From Chamaesiphon sp. GL140_3_metabinner_50 (GTDB taxonomy: Bacteria; Cyanobacteriota; Cyanobacteriia; Cyanobacteriales; Chamaesiphonaceae): a DNA stretch of 47,202 bases. Numbering within the stretch: position 1 is the first letter of the stretch; every line of letters begins with the position of its first letter. Below, piece after piece: positions 29,166 through 38,210 of the stretch. The notes beneath the pieces are model-generated. The model searched no databases, had not been told where the DNA came from, and was given only the letters and a program-made list of their open reading frames with translations. The DNA lies in the NCBI RefSeq assembly GCF_025361915.1, contig NZ_JANYJC010000083.1, positions 1 to 47,202 on the forward strand. Direction: 5' to 3'. The translations under genes and the position numbers were made by a program.

Positions 29166-31397
29166 TTAACCTAAAGAAGCGATCGCACTATTAAAGATCG
29201 CACTCGGACGCATTGCCTGAGTTGCTTTTTGCTCATCGGGGTGATAGTAACCGCCAAGATCGAAATCTTTACCTTGAGAAGCATTTAACTCAGCAACGAT
29301 CGCGATTTCATGCTGTTCCAATTGTTGTGCTAACTTCCCGAACTTTGCCTGCAATTCGGGATTTTTATCCTGCGCTGCCAACTCCTGCGCCCAATACATG
29401 GCAAGATAAAAATGACTGCCGCGATTATCTAATTCATGGACTTTAGCAGCGGGAGATTTGCCATTATCTAGATACTTACCATTAGCTCGATCGAGTGTTT
29501 CGGCTAAGATTAGCGCGTCGGGATTATTGGTTTTCTGTCCCAAGTCTTCTAATGATACCGCCAGAGCCAGAAATTCGCCTAAAGAATCCCAGCGCAAATG
29601 TCCTTCAGTAACAAACTGTTGGACGTGCTTGGGTGCCGAACCACCTGCACCCGTCTCGAATAAGCCGCCACCCGCGAGTAAAGGCACGATCGATAACATC
29701 TTAGAACTCGTACCCAATTCTAAAATCGGGAATAAATCGGTGAGATAATCTCGCAACACATTTCCCGTCACCGAAATAACGTTTTTACCAGCTTTAATTT
29801 GGGCGCAAGTAAACCGCATTGCGGCGACAGGTGACATAATTTGAAGATCTAATCCCGTCGTGTCATGCTTGCCCAAATATGCAGATACTTTCGCAATTAA
29901 ATTAGCATCGTGAGCGCGCTGCTCATCCAACCAGAAAATCGTTGGGCAACCAGTTGCTCTCGATCGATTGACGGCAAGTTTCACCCAATCTTGAATCGGT
30001 AAATCCTTCGTCTGACACATCCGCCAGATATCGCCTTTTTCGACACTGTGCTTCATTAACATCGCTCCAGCGGCATCGACAACGCGCACCACGCCATCAA
30101 AGGGAATTTCAAAGGTTTTATCGTGCGAACCATATTCCTCAGCTTTCTGAGCCATTAAACCCACATTGGCGACATTTCCCATCGTCGTTACATCAAATGC
30201 GCCATGCTCTTTGCAGAAATTGATACATTCCTGATAAATTGTCGCATAACAGCGATCGGGAATCATCGCTTTGGTATCGCCAGCCTTGCCATCCGCGCCC
30301 CACATTTTGCCTGAAGTCCGAATTGCCGCTGCCATCGACGCATCGATAATTACATCGCTGGGTACGTGCAGGTTGGTAATCCCCTTATCGGAATTTACCA
30401 TCGCTAAATCGGGACGAGCGACATAAACTGCTTGAATGTCAGATTCGATCGCATTTTGCTCATCTTTCGGTAAAGATTGCATCTTGAGATAAACATCGCC
30501 AATTCCATTACTCGGATTCACTCCCAATCGGGCAAAAGTATCGGCATACTTAGTAAATACATCCCGATAATAAACGGTAACAGCGTGCCCGAATAAAATC
30601 GGATCCGATACCTTCATCATCGTCGCCTTCAGATGGAGCGAGAGCAAGATCTTATCCGCCTTGGCTGCCTTAATTTCTCGATCGTAAAAAGCCCGCAACG
30701 CCTTGACACTCATCACCGCCGCATCGACAACTTCCCCCACCATTACCATCACCCGATCCTTCAGCACCGTCACCACACCATCGGCTACGACTAGCTCGAT
30801 TTTTACCGCCCCCGCCTCATTAATAACCACCGACTGCTCGCTACCATAAAAATCACCACCTTCCATGTGCGCCACATGAGTCTGAGAATCCGCCGCCCAC
30901 GCACCAACTTTGTGCGGGTTCTGTTGGGCGTATTGTTTCACCGCCGCCGCCACCCGCCTGTCAGAATTCCCCTCACGCAATACCGGATTCACCGCACTCC
31001 CCAGAATCTTGGCATACCGCGCTTTAATTGCCAGATCTGCCTCATTTTGAGCCGCCGCTGGATAATCGGGAATATCATATCCCTGCGACTGCAATTCGGC
31101 AATCGCCGCTGTTAGTTGGGGAATCGAAGCACTAATATTCGGCAGCTTGATAATGTTCGCCTCAGGAGTTGTCGCCAGTTTTCCCAAGATTGCTAGCGCG
31201 TCGGGCTGCTGTTTTGCGGCTGGCAATCGATCGGCAAAAGCGGCAATAATCCGCCCAGCCAAAGAGATATCACTAATTTCGATCGTCACATTCGCCGCCT
31301 GGGTAAATGCTTGCACGATCGGCAAAAAAGAGTAAGTTGCCAAAGCCGGAGCTTCATCGGTAAAGGTATAGACGATTTTTGAAGGTTGGGCGATCAT
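29166..31397 (-). CDS. icd: NADP-dependent isocitrate dehydrogenase, monomeric type
   Basis: About 740 aa from [60 protein letters not shown]. Confidence 0.95.
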   Translation of the reverse strand: MIAQPSKIVYTFTDEAPALATYSFLPIVQAFTQAANVTIEISDISLAGRIIAAFADRLPAAKQQPDALAILGKLATTPEANIIKLPNISASIPQLTAAIAELQSQGYDIPDYPAAAQNEADLAIKARYAKILGSAVNPVLREGNSDRRVAAAVKQYAQQNPHKVGAWAADSQTHVAHMEGGDFYGSEQSVVINEAGAVKIELVVADGVVTVLKDRVMVMVGEVVDAAVMSVKALRAFYDREIKAAKADKILLSLHLKATMMKVSDPILFGHAVTVYYRDVFTKYADTFARLGVNPSNGIGDVYLKMQSLPKDEQNAIESDIQAVYVARPDLAMVNSDKGITNLHVPSDVIIDASMAAAIRTSGKMWGADGKAGDTKAMIPDRCYATIYQECINFCKEHGAFDVTTMGNVANVGLMAQKAEEYGSHDKTFEIPFDGVVRVVDAAGAMLMKHSVEKGDIWRMCQTKDLPIQDWVKLAVNRSRATGCPTIFWLDEQRAHDANLIAKVSAYLGKHDTTGLDLQIMSPVAAMRFTCAQIKAGKNVISVTGNVLRDYLTDLFPILELGTSSKMLSIVPLLAGGGLFETGAGGSAPKHVQQFVTEGHLRWDSLGEFLALAVSLEDLGQKTNNPDALILAETLDRANGKYLDNGKSPAAKVHELDNRGSHFYLAMYWAQELAAQDKNPELQAKFGKLAQQLEQHEIAIVAELNASQGKDFDLGGYYHPDEQKATQAMRPSAIFNSAIASLG

Positions 31398-31818
31398 GAA
31401 TCTTCCTCGATGTTTAGTGTGGGAGCGTGCCGACTCCAAACCATCATTTTGGCATCTCTGGGGATTCTGGTGGTAGTGTACTTGGCACAATCTGGATTTG
31501 TTAATCGATCGAATCGGCAAATAGTTCGCTTTTACAACACACCAGGGGGCGTACCTATTCAAAAATCAAAATGTTCTTTGACGAACATTTTCTTCGAGAC
31601 CAGCTCGAAAAATATGTTTGGAGAGGGTGCTAATCTGGCTCACAACTGACGATCGGGCGATCTAACGATTCAATAATGAAAATTTTGAATATTATGCGTT
31701 AGGGACGACCGATCCTATACAGAGAAAATAGGTACCCCCACCGCATCTCAAATATCGCAACTTAATTGCCTGCATATTATCGAGTGCCATCAATAATCAA
31801 TTTATTATCATCGATAAA

Positions 31819-32562
31819 TTAGCATCCTCGATCGATTAACCATTCAATCGCCCCCGCCACATCTGTAACGATTTCCCCATCAGGCACCATCGGACGTTTT
31901 ACCATAATCACAGGCAAACCCAACTCCCGCGCCGCAATAATTTTGGCATAAGTCGCATCACCACCGCTATTCTTACTCACGATCGCCTGAATCTGATACT
32001 CTCGAAGTAACTCGCGTTCTGACTCTAAACTAAATGGCCCTCGATCGAGTAATAATTTACCTGGTGGTAAGGGCATACTCAGATCGGGAGGATCGATCGA
32101 TCGCATCAAACACCATTTATCTGTCAAACTGGCAAAGGGAGCGAGTTGTTGCCTGCCGATCGTCACAAATATCCGCTCTGCACCAGCCGGAATCGCCGTC
32201 ACTGCCGCCTCAACACTTTCAACCTCAATCCAATTATCTTCAGGCGATCTCCCCCACTCAGGGCGAATCAGCATCAATCTAGGAATCCCCACTTTCGTCG
32301 CCGCACCCGCCGCATTTCGAGATATTTGGGCCGCAAACGGGTGAGTCGCATCAATTAGCAGATCGATTTGCTCGGTTTGCAAATAGGCAATTAAACCAGC
32401 TTCACCACCAAAGCCACCGATTCGCACATCGCCGACTAAATTTTTTGGCGCGCTTGTTACCCCCGCTAGGCTGGTAATCACCACCAATTCAGGTAGATCT
32501 ATCGCCAGATTTGCTAACTTTACCGCATCCCCAGTTCCACCCAAAATTAAGAGTCGCTTCAT
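31819..32562 (-). CDS. Cobalt-precorrin-6A / precorrin-6A reductase (start re-assigned to MKRLLILGG)
   Basis: LLILGGTGDAVKLANLA, DATHPFAAQISRNAA, KNSGGDATYAKIIAARELGLPVIMVKRP. Confidence 0.93.
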   Translation of the reverse strand: MKRLLILGGTGDAVKLANLAIDLPELVVITSLAGVTSAPKNLVGDVRIGGFGGEAGLIAYLQTEQIDLLIDATHPFAAQISRNAAGAATKVGIPRLMLIRPEWGRSPEDNWIEVESVEAAVTAIPAGAERIFVTIGRQQLAPFASLTDKWCLMRSIDPPDLSMPLPPGKLLLDRGPFSLESERELLREYQIQAIVSKNSGGDATYAKIIAARELGLPVIMVKRPMVPDGEIVTDVAGAIEWLIDRGC

Positions 32563-32632
32563 CACACCTAGCAAGTTCTGAGTAGTTCAATAATAATAAA
32601 TAGATTAGTACCCACCAAACGAGAACATCTTT

Positions 32633-33118
32633 ATGTCATCCACAGTTTACGACTTTTCGGCTACCAGCATTGAAGGTCAACCCGTCGAGATGAGTACCTA
32701 TCGCGATAAAGTTTTGCTAGTCGTCAACACCGCTAGCCAATGTGGTTTCACGTCTCAATACAAGGGTTTGCAAGAGCTGTACGATAAATATGCCAGTAAG
32801 GGGTTTGCGGTGTTGGGCTTTCCTTGCAACCAATTCGGACAACAGGAACCAGGTAGTGCGACAGCGATTCAGTCTTTTTGCGAAACCAGATTTGGGGTGT
32901 CTTTTCCACTATTCGAGAAAATCGATGTAAATGGTGCCAATGCTCACCCACTGTTTCAATATCTAGAAAAATCCGCACCAGGCATTTTTGGCACGGAGGG
33001 TATTAAATGGAACTTTACCAAGTTTTTAGTCGATGGCAGTGGTAATGTGGTCAAACGCTACGGCTCGAATACCGAACCTAAGGATATTGCTAAGGATATC
33101 GAAGGACTTTTGAAATAA
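32633..33118 (+). CDS. Glutathione peroxidase (Cys-type)
   Basis: VVNTASQCGFTSQYKGLQELY, GFPCNQFGQQEPG, IKWNFTKFLVD. Confidence 0.97.
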   Translation: MSSTVYDFSATSIEGQPVEMSTYRDKVLLVVNTASQCGFTSQYKGLQELYDKYASKGFAVLGFPCNQFGQQEPGSATAIQSFCETRFGVSFPLFEKIDVNGANAHPLFQYLEKSAPGIFGTEGIKWNFTKFLVDGSGNVVKRYGSNTEPKDIAKDIEGLLK

Positions 33119-33125
33119 TTACTAA

Positions 33126-33150
33126 CGATCGGGAGATATTCTCCCGATCG
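33126..33150 (+). terminator. Stem-loop downstream of glutathione peroxidase gene
   Basis: CGATCGGGAGA TAT TCTCCCGATCG followed by ATTTTAAATT. Confidence 0.75.
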
Positions 33151-33387
33151 ATTTTAAATTAAAAACAAAAGGTCATAAGCTGTTCGACATTTAAAGTGAG
33201 TCCGCCGTTGGTTGTGCCTACGGCAGGCTACGCCAACGACTCCGCGTGGGCGAACTGGTTTAAAAAAGTCAAATAAGTGATTTAGATGTTCCACAGCTTA
33301 GCGATCGAAAACCAGACAGAGCATCCCATATCGATCGAGAGCTAAAGGTGATAATTTTAACCATATTAGAAGATAGAGGTTTCTTAT

Positions 33388-33585
33388 ATGACTTTAATTA
33401 CTATCGATATTCCAGACGACCAACTTCAAAAATTGCAACAGTTAGCAAGGGAGAGTCAAGTATCACCCGAAGATTTACTACGGGCTAATATCGAAGACTG
33501 GTTAGTACGTCCTAAAAATGAATTTACTCAAGCAGCAAGTTATATCCTCAATAAAAATGCCGAACTCTATCGTCGGCTAGCATGA
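33388..33585 (+). CDS. Antitoxin-like small protein
   Basis: MTLITIDIPDDQLQKLQQLARESQVSPEDLLRANIEDWLVRPKNEFTQAASYILNKNAELYRRLA. Confidence 0.75.
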   Translation: MTLITIDIPDDQLQKLQQLARESQVSPEDLLRANIEDWLVRPKNEFTQAASYILNKNAELYRRLA

Positions 33586-33686
33586 TACGCTGTCTAACTT
33601 TAGGGGAATTAATTGAGTTGCATCATCAAGTCATAAAACAGTCGAAAGGTGCGATCGACATTCGAGACATCAAGATCGAGGGATAA
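33582..33686 (+). pseudogene. Truncated Doc/Fic-like toxin remnant (34 aa)
   Basis: ATGA overlap with the antitoxin; MIRCLTLGELIELHHQVIKQSKGAIDIRDIKIEG* resembles Doc N-termini (LTLEEVLELHRRVIEQSGGA.GIRD); no HxFx(D/N)GNKR. Confidence 0.7.
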
Positions 33687-33716
33687 TAGAGCTATAAACC
33701 TTATCGCACACCATAT

Positions 33717-35798
33717 ATGAAACCACTTTTACAAGGTCAGGGATTACCCCCATTTCCAGAGATTACGCCAGAGCAAGTCGTCCCCGCGATGACCGAACTG
33801 TTGACTGAGGCGAACGCAGCATTAACCCAGCTTGAAGCTAATGTTATCCCCACCTGGGCGGGATTGGTCGAACCACTCGATCGATCGACCGAACGCATCG
33901 GTTGGAGTTGGAGTATCGTCGGACACCTCATGGGTGTCAAAAATAGTCCTGAACTTCGTGCCGCCTACGAAGAAATGCAGCCCCAGCTCGTCCAATTCTG
34001 GACGCGATTGGGACAGAGTGCCCAGCTCTATCAGGGCTATAAGGCGATCGCAGCCAGTTCCGAATTTGCTAACTTCGACGCAGCCCAAAAACGGATTATC
34101 GAGGCTGCCATCCGCGATATGGAGCTATCTGGAGTCGGTTTGACAGGCGAGCCAAAGCAGCGATTTAACGATATTCAATTGGCACTTGCCGAACTTTCTA
34201 ATAAGTTTTCTAATAATGTCCTCGATGCGACCAAAGCTTTTAGTCTCACCCTGACAAAACCCGAAGAAATCGCCGGACTCCCACAGAGTTTACTCGCTCA
34301 AGCCGCTCAATCTGCCAGAGCCGCCGGGAATGAATCCGCTACACCCACCGATGGCCCCTGGACGATTACGTTAGACGCGCCTAGTTACGGCCCTTTTATG
34401 CAGCACAGTCAACGCCGAGACTTGCGCGAACAGGTATATAAAGCCCTCGTCAGTCGGGCGGCATCTGGAGAATATGATAATCTAGGGAATATCGATCGCA
34501 TCCTCGAATTACGCCGCGAGAAATCTAACATCCTCGGCTTCGACAACTTTGCCGAACTCAGCCTCGCCAGTAAAATGGCACCCAACGTCGCCGCAGTCGA
34601 AAGTCTGCTCGAATCCCTCCGCAGTGCCAGCTTTGAAGCTGCCAAACAGGATCTCGAAGATCTCCGCGCCTTTGCAATATCCAAAGACGCACCCGAAGCC
34701 AACGATCTCAAACATTGGGATCTCGCCTACTGGTCGGAACGCCTGCGGGAAGCCAAATTTGACTTTAACGCCGAAGAATTGCGCCCCTACTTCCCCTTAG
34801 AACAGGTACTTTCGGGCTTATTTAATCTCGCGCACAATCTATTTGGCATCAACATCACCGCCGCCGACGGACAAGCACCAGTCTGGAACCCTGATGTGCG
34901 CTATTTCCAAGTCGCCAACGAGCAAAACTCACCGATTGCTTACTTCTATCTCGACGCATATAGTCGTCCCGCCGAAAAACGGGGTGGTGCGTGGATGGCA
35001 GATTGCATCAGTCGCTCCAAATTGACCGACAAAGATGGGTCTACAGTCCGTTTACCCGTTGCTTACCTCACCTGCAATCAAACGCCCCCAGTAGACGGCA
35101 AGCCCAGTCTAATGACCTTCGGCGAAGTCGAAACCCTGTTCCACGAATTCGGGCACGGCTTACAGCACATGCTCACCACCGTCGATTTTGTCGGCGCATC
35201 AGGCATTAGTAACGTCGAATGGGATGCCGTCGAGTTGCCCAGCCAATTTATGGAAAACTGGTGTTACCATCGCCCTACCCTGCTAAGTTTGGGCAAGCAC
35301 TACGAAACTGGCGAACCCTTACCCGAACATTACTATCAAAAACTTCTTGCCGCGCGGACATTTATGAGCGGTAGCGGGATGCTGCGTCAAATCCACTTTA
35401 GCTGGTTGGACATCGCACTCCACAGCAGCTACCAGCCAGGTGGTAACGAAACAATTGCCGACGTTCGCAATCGCCTTGCCAAAATCAGCATGGTGATTCC
35501 GCCATTACCTGAAGATAATTTCCTCTGCTCCTTCGGGCACATATTTGCAGGCGGTTATGCGGCGGGATATTATAGCTACAAGTGGGCGGAAGTCTTGAGT
35601 GCAGATGCGTTTGCGGCGTTTGAAGATGCTGGCTTAGATGATGCTGACGCGATCGGCACCACCGGACGACGGTTCCGCGATACAGTATTATCGCTGGGCG
35701 GTAGCAAGCACCCGATGGAGGTATTTACGGCGTTCCGAGGACGGGAGCCAGATCCAGCGGCGTTGTTGCGTCACAATGGGTTAGTTGCTGCGAAGTAG
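33717..35798 (+). CDS. prlC: M3 family metallopeptidase (oligopeptidase A-like)
   Basis: LFHEFGHGLQHML (HEXXH), C-term [20 protein letters not shown]. Confidence 0.97.
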   Translation: MKPLLQGQGLPPFPEITPEQVVPAMTELLTEANAALTQLEANVIPTWAGLVEPLDRSTERIGWSWSIVGHLMGVKNSPELRAAYEEMQPQLVQFWTRLGQSAQLYQGYKAIAASSEFANFDAAQKRIIEAAIRDMELSGVGLTGEPKQRFNDIQLALAELSNKFSNNVLDATKAFSLTLTKPEEIAGLPQSLLAQAAQSARAAGNESATPTDGPWTITLDAPSYGPFMQHSQRRDLREQVYKALVSRAASGEYDNLGNIDRILELRREKSNILGFDNFAELSLASKMAPNVAAVESLLESLRSASFEAAKQDLEDLRAFAISKDAPEANDLKHWDLAYWSERLREAKFDFNAEELRPYFPLEQVLSGLFNLAHNLFGINITAADGQAPVWNPDVRYFQVANEQNSPIAYFYLDAYSRPAEKRGGAWMADCISRSKLTDKDGSTVRLPVAYLTCNQTPPVDGKPSLMTFGEVETLFHEFGHGLQHMLTTVDFVGASGISNVEWDAVELPSQFMENWCYHRPTLLSLGKHYETGEPLPEHYYQKLLAARTFMSGSGMLRQIHFSWLDIALHSSYQPGGNETIADVRNRLAKISMVIPPLPEDNFLCSFGHIFAGGYAAGYYSYKWAEVLSADAFAAFEDAGLDDADAIGTTGRRFRDTVLSLGGSKHPMEVFTAFRGREPDPAALLRHNGLVAAK
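35649..35798 (+). repeat. Direct repeat copy 1 (3' end of M3 peptidase gene)
   Basis: 141/150 identical by manual alignment, no gaps, to 36551-36700. Confidence 0.95.
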
Positions 35799-35817
35799 CC
35801 GCAAATCTGAAAATATC

Positions 35818-35855
35818 TTCGAGTAGGGGCAATTCATGAATTGCCCCTACTCGAA
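35818..35855. repeat. 38-bp perfect palindrome
   Basis: TTCGAGTAGGGGCAATTCATGAATTGCCCCTACTCGAA. Confidence 0.95.
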
Positions 35856-35911
35856 TTTAATGTTTTTAACCGCAGTAAAATAGAGATAGGTTTATTCCTA
35901 AGTTCAAAAAT

Positions 35912-36100
35912 ATGCCAGAAACTAAAATCGAGGAAAGATTAGCAGCCTTAGAGCGTGAAGTTGCCGAGTTGAAAAGACAATTACCACCAACAGAGCCAGT
36001 CGTCCAGCCTTGGTGGGAAATTACGGCTGGCACCTTTGCTGACGATCCTGCCTTCGAGGAAGCGATGGAACTAGGGCGACAGTATCGTAAATCATCATAG
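35912..36100 (+). CDS. Putative antitoxin of VapBC-like module
   Basis: 62 aa, coiled-coil N-term (IEERLAALEREVAELKRQL), 5 bp upstream of the PIN toxin ORF. Confidence 0.7.
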   Translation: MPETKIEERLAALEREVAELKRQLPPTEPVVQPWWEITAGTFADDPAFEEAMELGRQYRKSS

Positions 36101-36105
36101 TCAAA

Positions 36106-36528
36106 ATGTATTTACTAGATACAGACCATTTGACTATCCTAGATCGTGGTGGTTTATCAGCGCAAACCTTACTTACCAAACTGTCACAAGTACATCCAAA
36201 TGAAATTGCTACTACGATAATTAGCTATGAAGAGCAAACCAGAGGATGGCTTAGTTATATCGCTAAGGCTAAGAATCTGGATGCTCAAGTACTCGCATAT
36301 TCCAAGTTGGAGCGGCATTTAGCTAAATTTCGAGCAGCCACTGTGATTGGCTTCGATTCCAATTCAGCTAGCAAGTTTGAAAGCCTCCGAAAACTATCTC
36401 CCAGACTGGGCACGATGGATCTCAAGATTGCTGCGATTACTATTACCACTGATGCAATACTACTTACTCGCAATAAGTCTGATTTCGATCGAATTGAGGG
36501 CTTAATATTTGAGGATTGGACGAGCTAA
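36106..36528 (+). CDS. PIN-domain VapC-like toxin
   Basis: [15 protein letters not shown] ... [36 protein letters not shown]. Confidence 0.93.
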   Translation: MYLLDTDHLTILDRGGLSAQTLLTKLSQVHPNEIATTIISYEEQTRGWLSYIAKAKNLDAQVLAYSKLERHLAKFRAATVIGFDSNSASKFESLRKLSPRLGTMDLKIAAITITTDAILLTRNKSDFDRIEGLIFEDWTS

Positions 36529-36550
36529 CCTTAAAAATGTATGGTGGGAT

Positions 36551-36700
36551 GCGATCGAGACCACCAGACGACGGTTCCGCGATACAATATTATCGCTGGG
36601 CGGTAGTAAGCACCCGATGGAGGTGTTTACAGCGTTCCGAGGACGCGAGCCAGATCCAGCGGCGTTGTTGCGGCACAATGGGTTAGTTGCTGCGAAGTAG
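36551..36700 (+). pseudogene. Duplicated 3' fragment of M3 peptidase gene (direct repeat copy 2)
   Basis: Encodes [44 protein letters not shown], matching the 33717-35798 C-terminus. Confidence 0.95.
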
Positions 36701-36721
36701 CTGCGAAGATATTCGCAAATG

Positions 36722-36757
36722 TGAGGTAGGGGCAATTCATGAATTGCCCCTACCTCA
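36722..36757. repeat. 36-bp perfect palindrome
   Basis: TGAGGTAGGGGCAATTCATGAATTGCCCCTACCTCA. Confidence 0.95.
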
Positions 36758-36789
36758 AATCAATTTATTCATGATGCTGGAGTTTTACT

Positions 36790-37167
36790 ATGAATACCCG
36801 ATCTGAGGCAGTTCAATATTTGCAAGAGCATGGTTATGAGGCCTTTGAAAGAGATTGGAATATGGGTAAGACAATCGGTATTCCTACTGGAAAACACCGT
36901 TATACAAAAATGGGTAACGGTGTTTTAGAAACCTGGGATGGAATGATGTGGCTGTATCCGATTGAGGAAGGATGGGCTGTAGATGATGGTTGGACTGATG
37001 ATTACATAGACCACAAAAAGTTTTCATCTTTGAATGAAGCAGTCTTAGCTGCTCAAGAAATTGCAGCAGCAATAAATCGTGGGGAATGGCATCGCACAAG
37101 GATGAGTCCAAGTCGTCGAGAAAGCTATGGCGATCGTTGTAATGAGCTATTCAATATTCACAAGTAA
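36790..37167 (+). CDS. Hypothetical protein
   Basis: 125 aa ORF with coding-like composition; no recognised family. Confidence 0.6.
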   Translation: MNTRSEAVQYLQEHGYEAFERDWNMGKTIGIPTGKHRYTKMGNGVLETWDGMMWLYPIEEGWAVDDGWTDDYIDHKKFSSLNEAVLAAQEIAAAINRGEWHRTRMSPSRRESYGDRCNELFNIHK

Positions 37168-37231
37168 TACCAGGAGCGGGATGTAACTTTAGTAATTCAG
37201 AAAATCTCACAACATAACGCTTTGGAAAAAG

Positions 37232-37384
37232 ATGATGAAATCGACGAAAATTAAATATGAAATGACGATCGCATTGTCAGAGGAAGATGATTGTTATTTA
37301 GTAGGCTTCCCAGATTTTTTAGGACAAAAATGGCGAACCAATGGCGATATTTATGAGATTGCTGCAAGTTGTAGGTTGGGTTGA
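37232..37384 (+). pseudogene. Truncated HicB-like antitoxin remnant
   Basis: MMKSTKIKYEMTIALSEEDDCYLVGFPDFLGQKWRTNGDIYEIAASCRLG*; last residues encoded by a MITE-like element. Confidence 0.6.
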
Positions 37385-37455
37385 CGAAGGAAACCCAACG
37401 ATCTTACAAATATCTGTGAGATTGTTGGGTTTCGCATTCGCTCAACCCAACCTAC
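37371..37455. mobile_element. 85-bp MITE-like inverted-repeat element
   Basis: GTAGGTTGGGTTGACGAAGGAAACCCAACGATC ... GATTGTTGGGTTTCGCATTCGCTCAACCCAACCTAC. Confidence 0.75.
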
Positions 37456-37483
37456 GAATCTGTTTATTTCTGGACGAGCGATC

Positions 37484-38176
37484 TCAGGATCGGGATGTAA
37501 ACTTAGCAAATATAAAATCTACGGCTTCTGCTAAATTATTAACAATTTTGTCTGGTTGATGTTGCTCTAATCGATCGCGATTCCTAATTCCAGACAATAC
37601 GCCAATAACTGAGATATTATAAGTTTGCGCGGCAACAATGTCGGCTTCAGTATCGCCAATCATCCAGGTATCTGGATCTGGTTTTAGTTCTGTTAATGCT
37701 GTAGCCATCAATTGAGTTTTGGCTTCGACATCTCCATGTTTTACATAGTCGTCGGGCAGACAATAACGGTGATGAGGTGGGAAAAACTGGGCAAGATCGT
37801 ATTGAGTAAATGCGGGGATTAATTCGCAGGTGCGCCGTAATGTCATTACTAATAATTTGCTACCAGATGCCTGAATTTTGGCTAATGCGGCGATCGATCC
37901 GGGGACGACTCGATCGAATGATAGATACTGTAGTTGATGGGCGTGGAGATCGCGCATTTGTTTGAATGCTTCTGCCTGAGCCGCCGTCAATCCCGACTCA
38001 ATACCTACTTGTTGTTCGGAAACTTGGGCTTGCTTATATGCCCAAAATTTAGCTTTAGAAAAGATGGTAATCGGTTGGTGTGGTTGTTTAACTGTTTCTA
38101 GACAGAGCTGATAGACATGATAGTATCGATCGGATAAATCCATTATCGGCCCATCAAAGTCAGTAATAATTCGCAT
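37484..38176 (-). CDS. HAD family hydrolase (start re-assigned to MRIITDFDGPIMDL)
   Basis: DFDGPIMDLSDRYY, MIGDTEADIVAAQTYNISVIGVLSG. Confidence 0.9.
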   Translation of the reverse strand: MRIITDFDGPIMDLSDRYYHVYQLCLETVKQPHQPITIFSKAKFWAYKQAQVSEQQVGIESGLTAAQAEAFKQMRDLHAHQLQYLSFDRVVPGSIAALAKIQASGSKLLVMTLRRTCELIPAFTQYDLAQFFPPHHRYCLPDDYVKHGDVEAKTQLMATALTELKPDPDTWMIGDTEADIVAAQTYNISVIGVLSGIRNRDRLEQHQPDKIVNNLAEAVDFIFAKFTSRS

Positions 38177-38210
38177 GAGCTTAAATCTTGAATATAAATG
38201 GGCGATCGGC

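Noticed and set aside
34409-35209. ORFs inside the M3 peptidase gene on both strands
   Set aside because: Overlap a well-supported CDS in other frames
36509-36700. 63-aa plus-strand ORF as an independent gene
   Set aside because: Explained as the duplicated 3' end of the M3 peptidase gene
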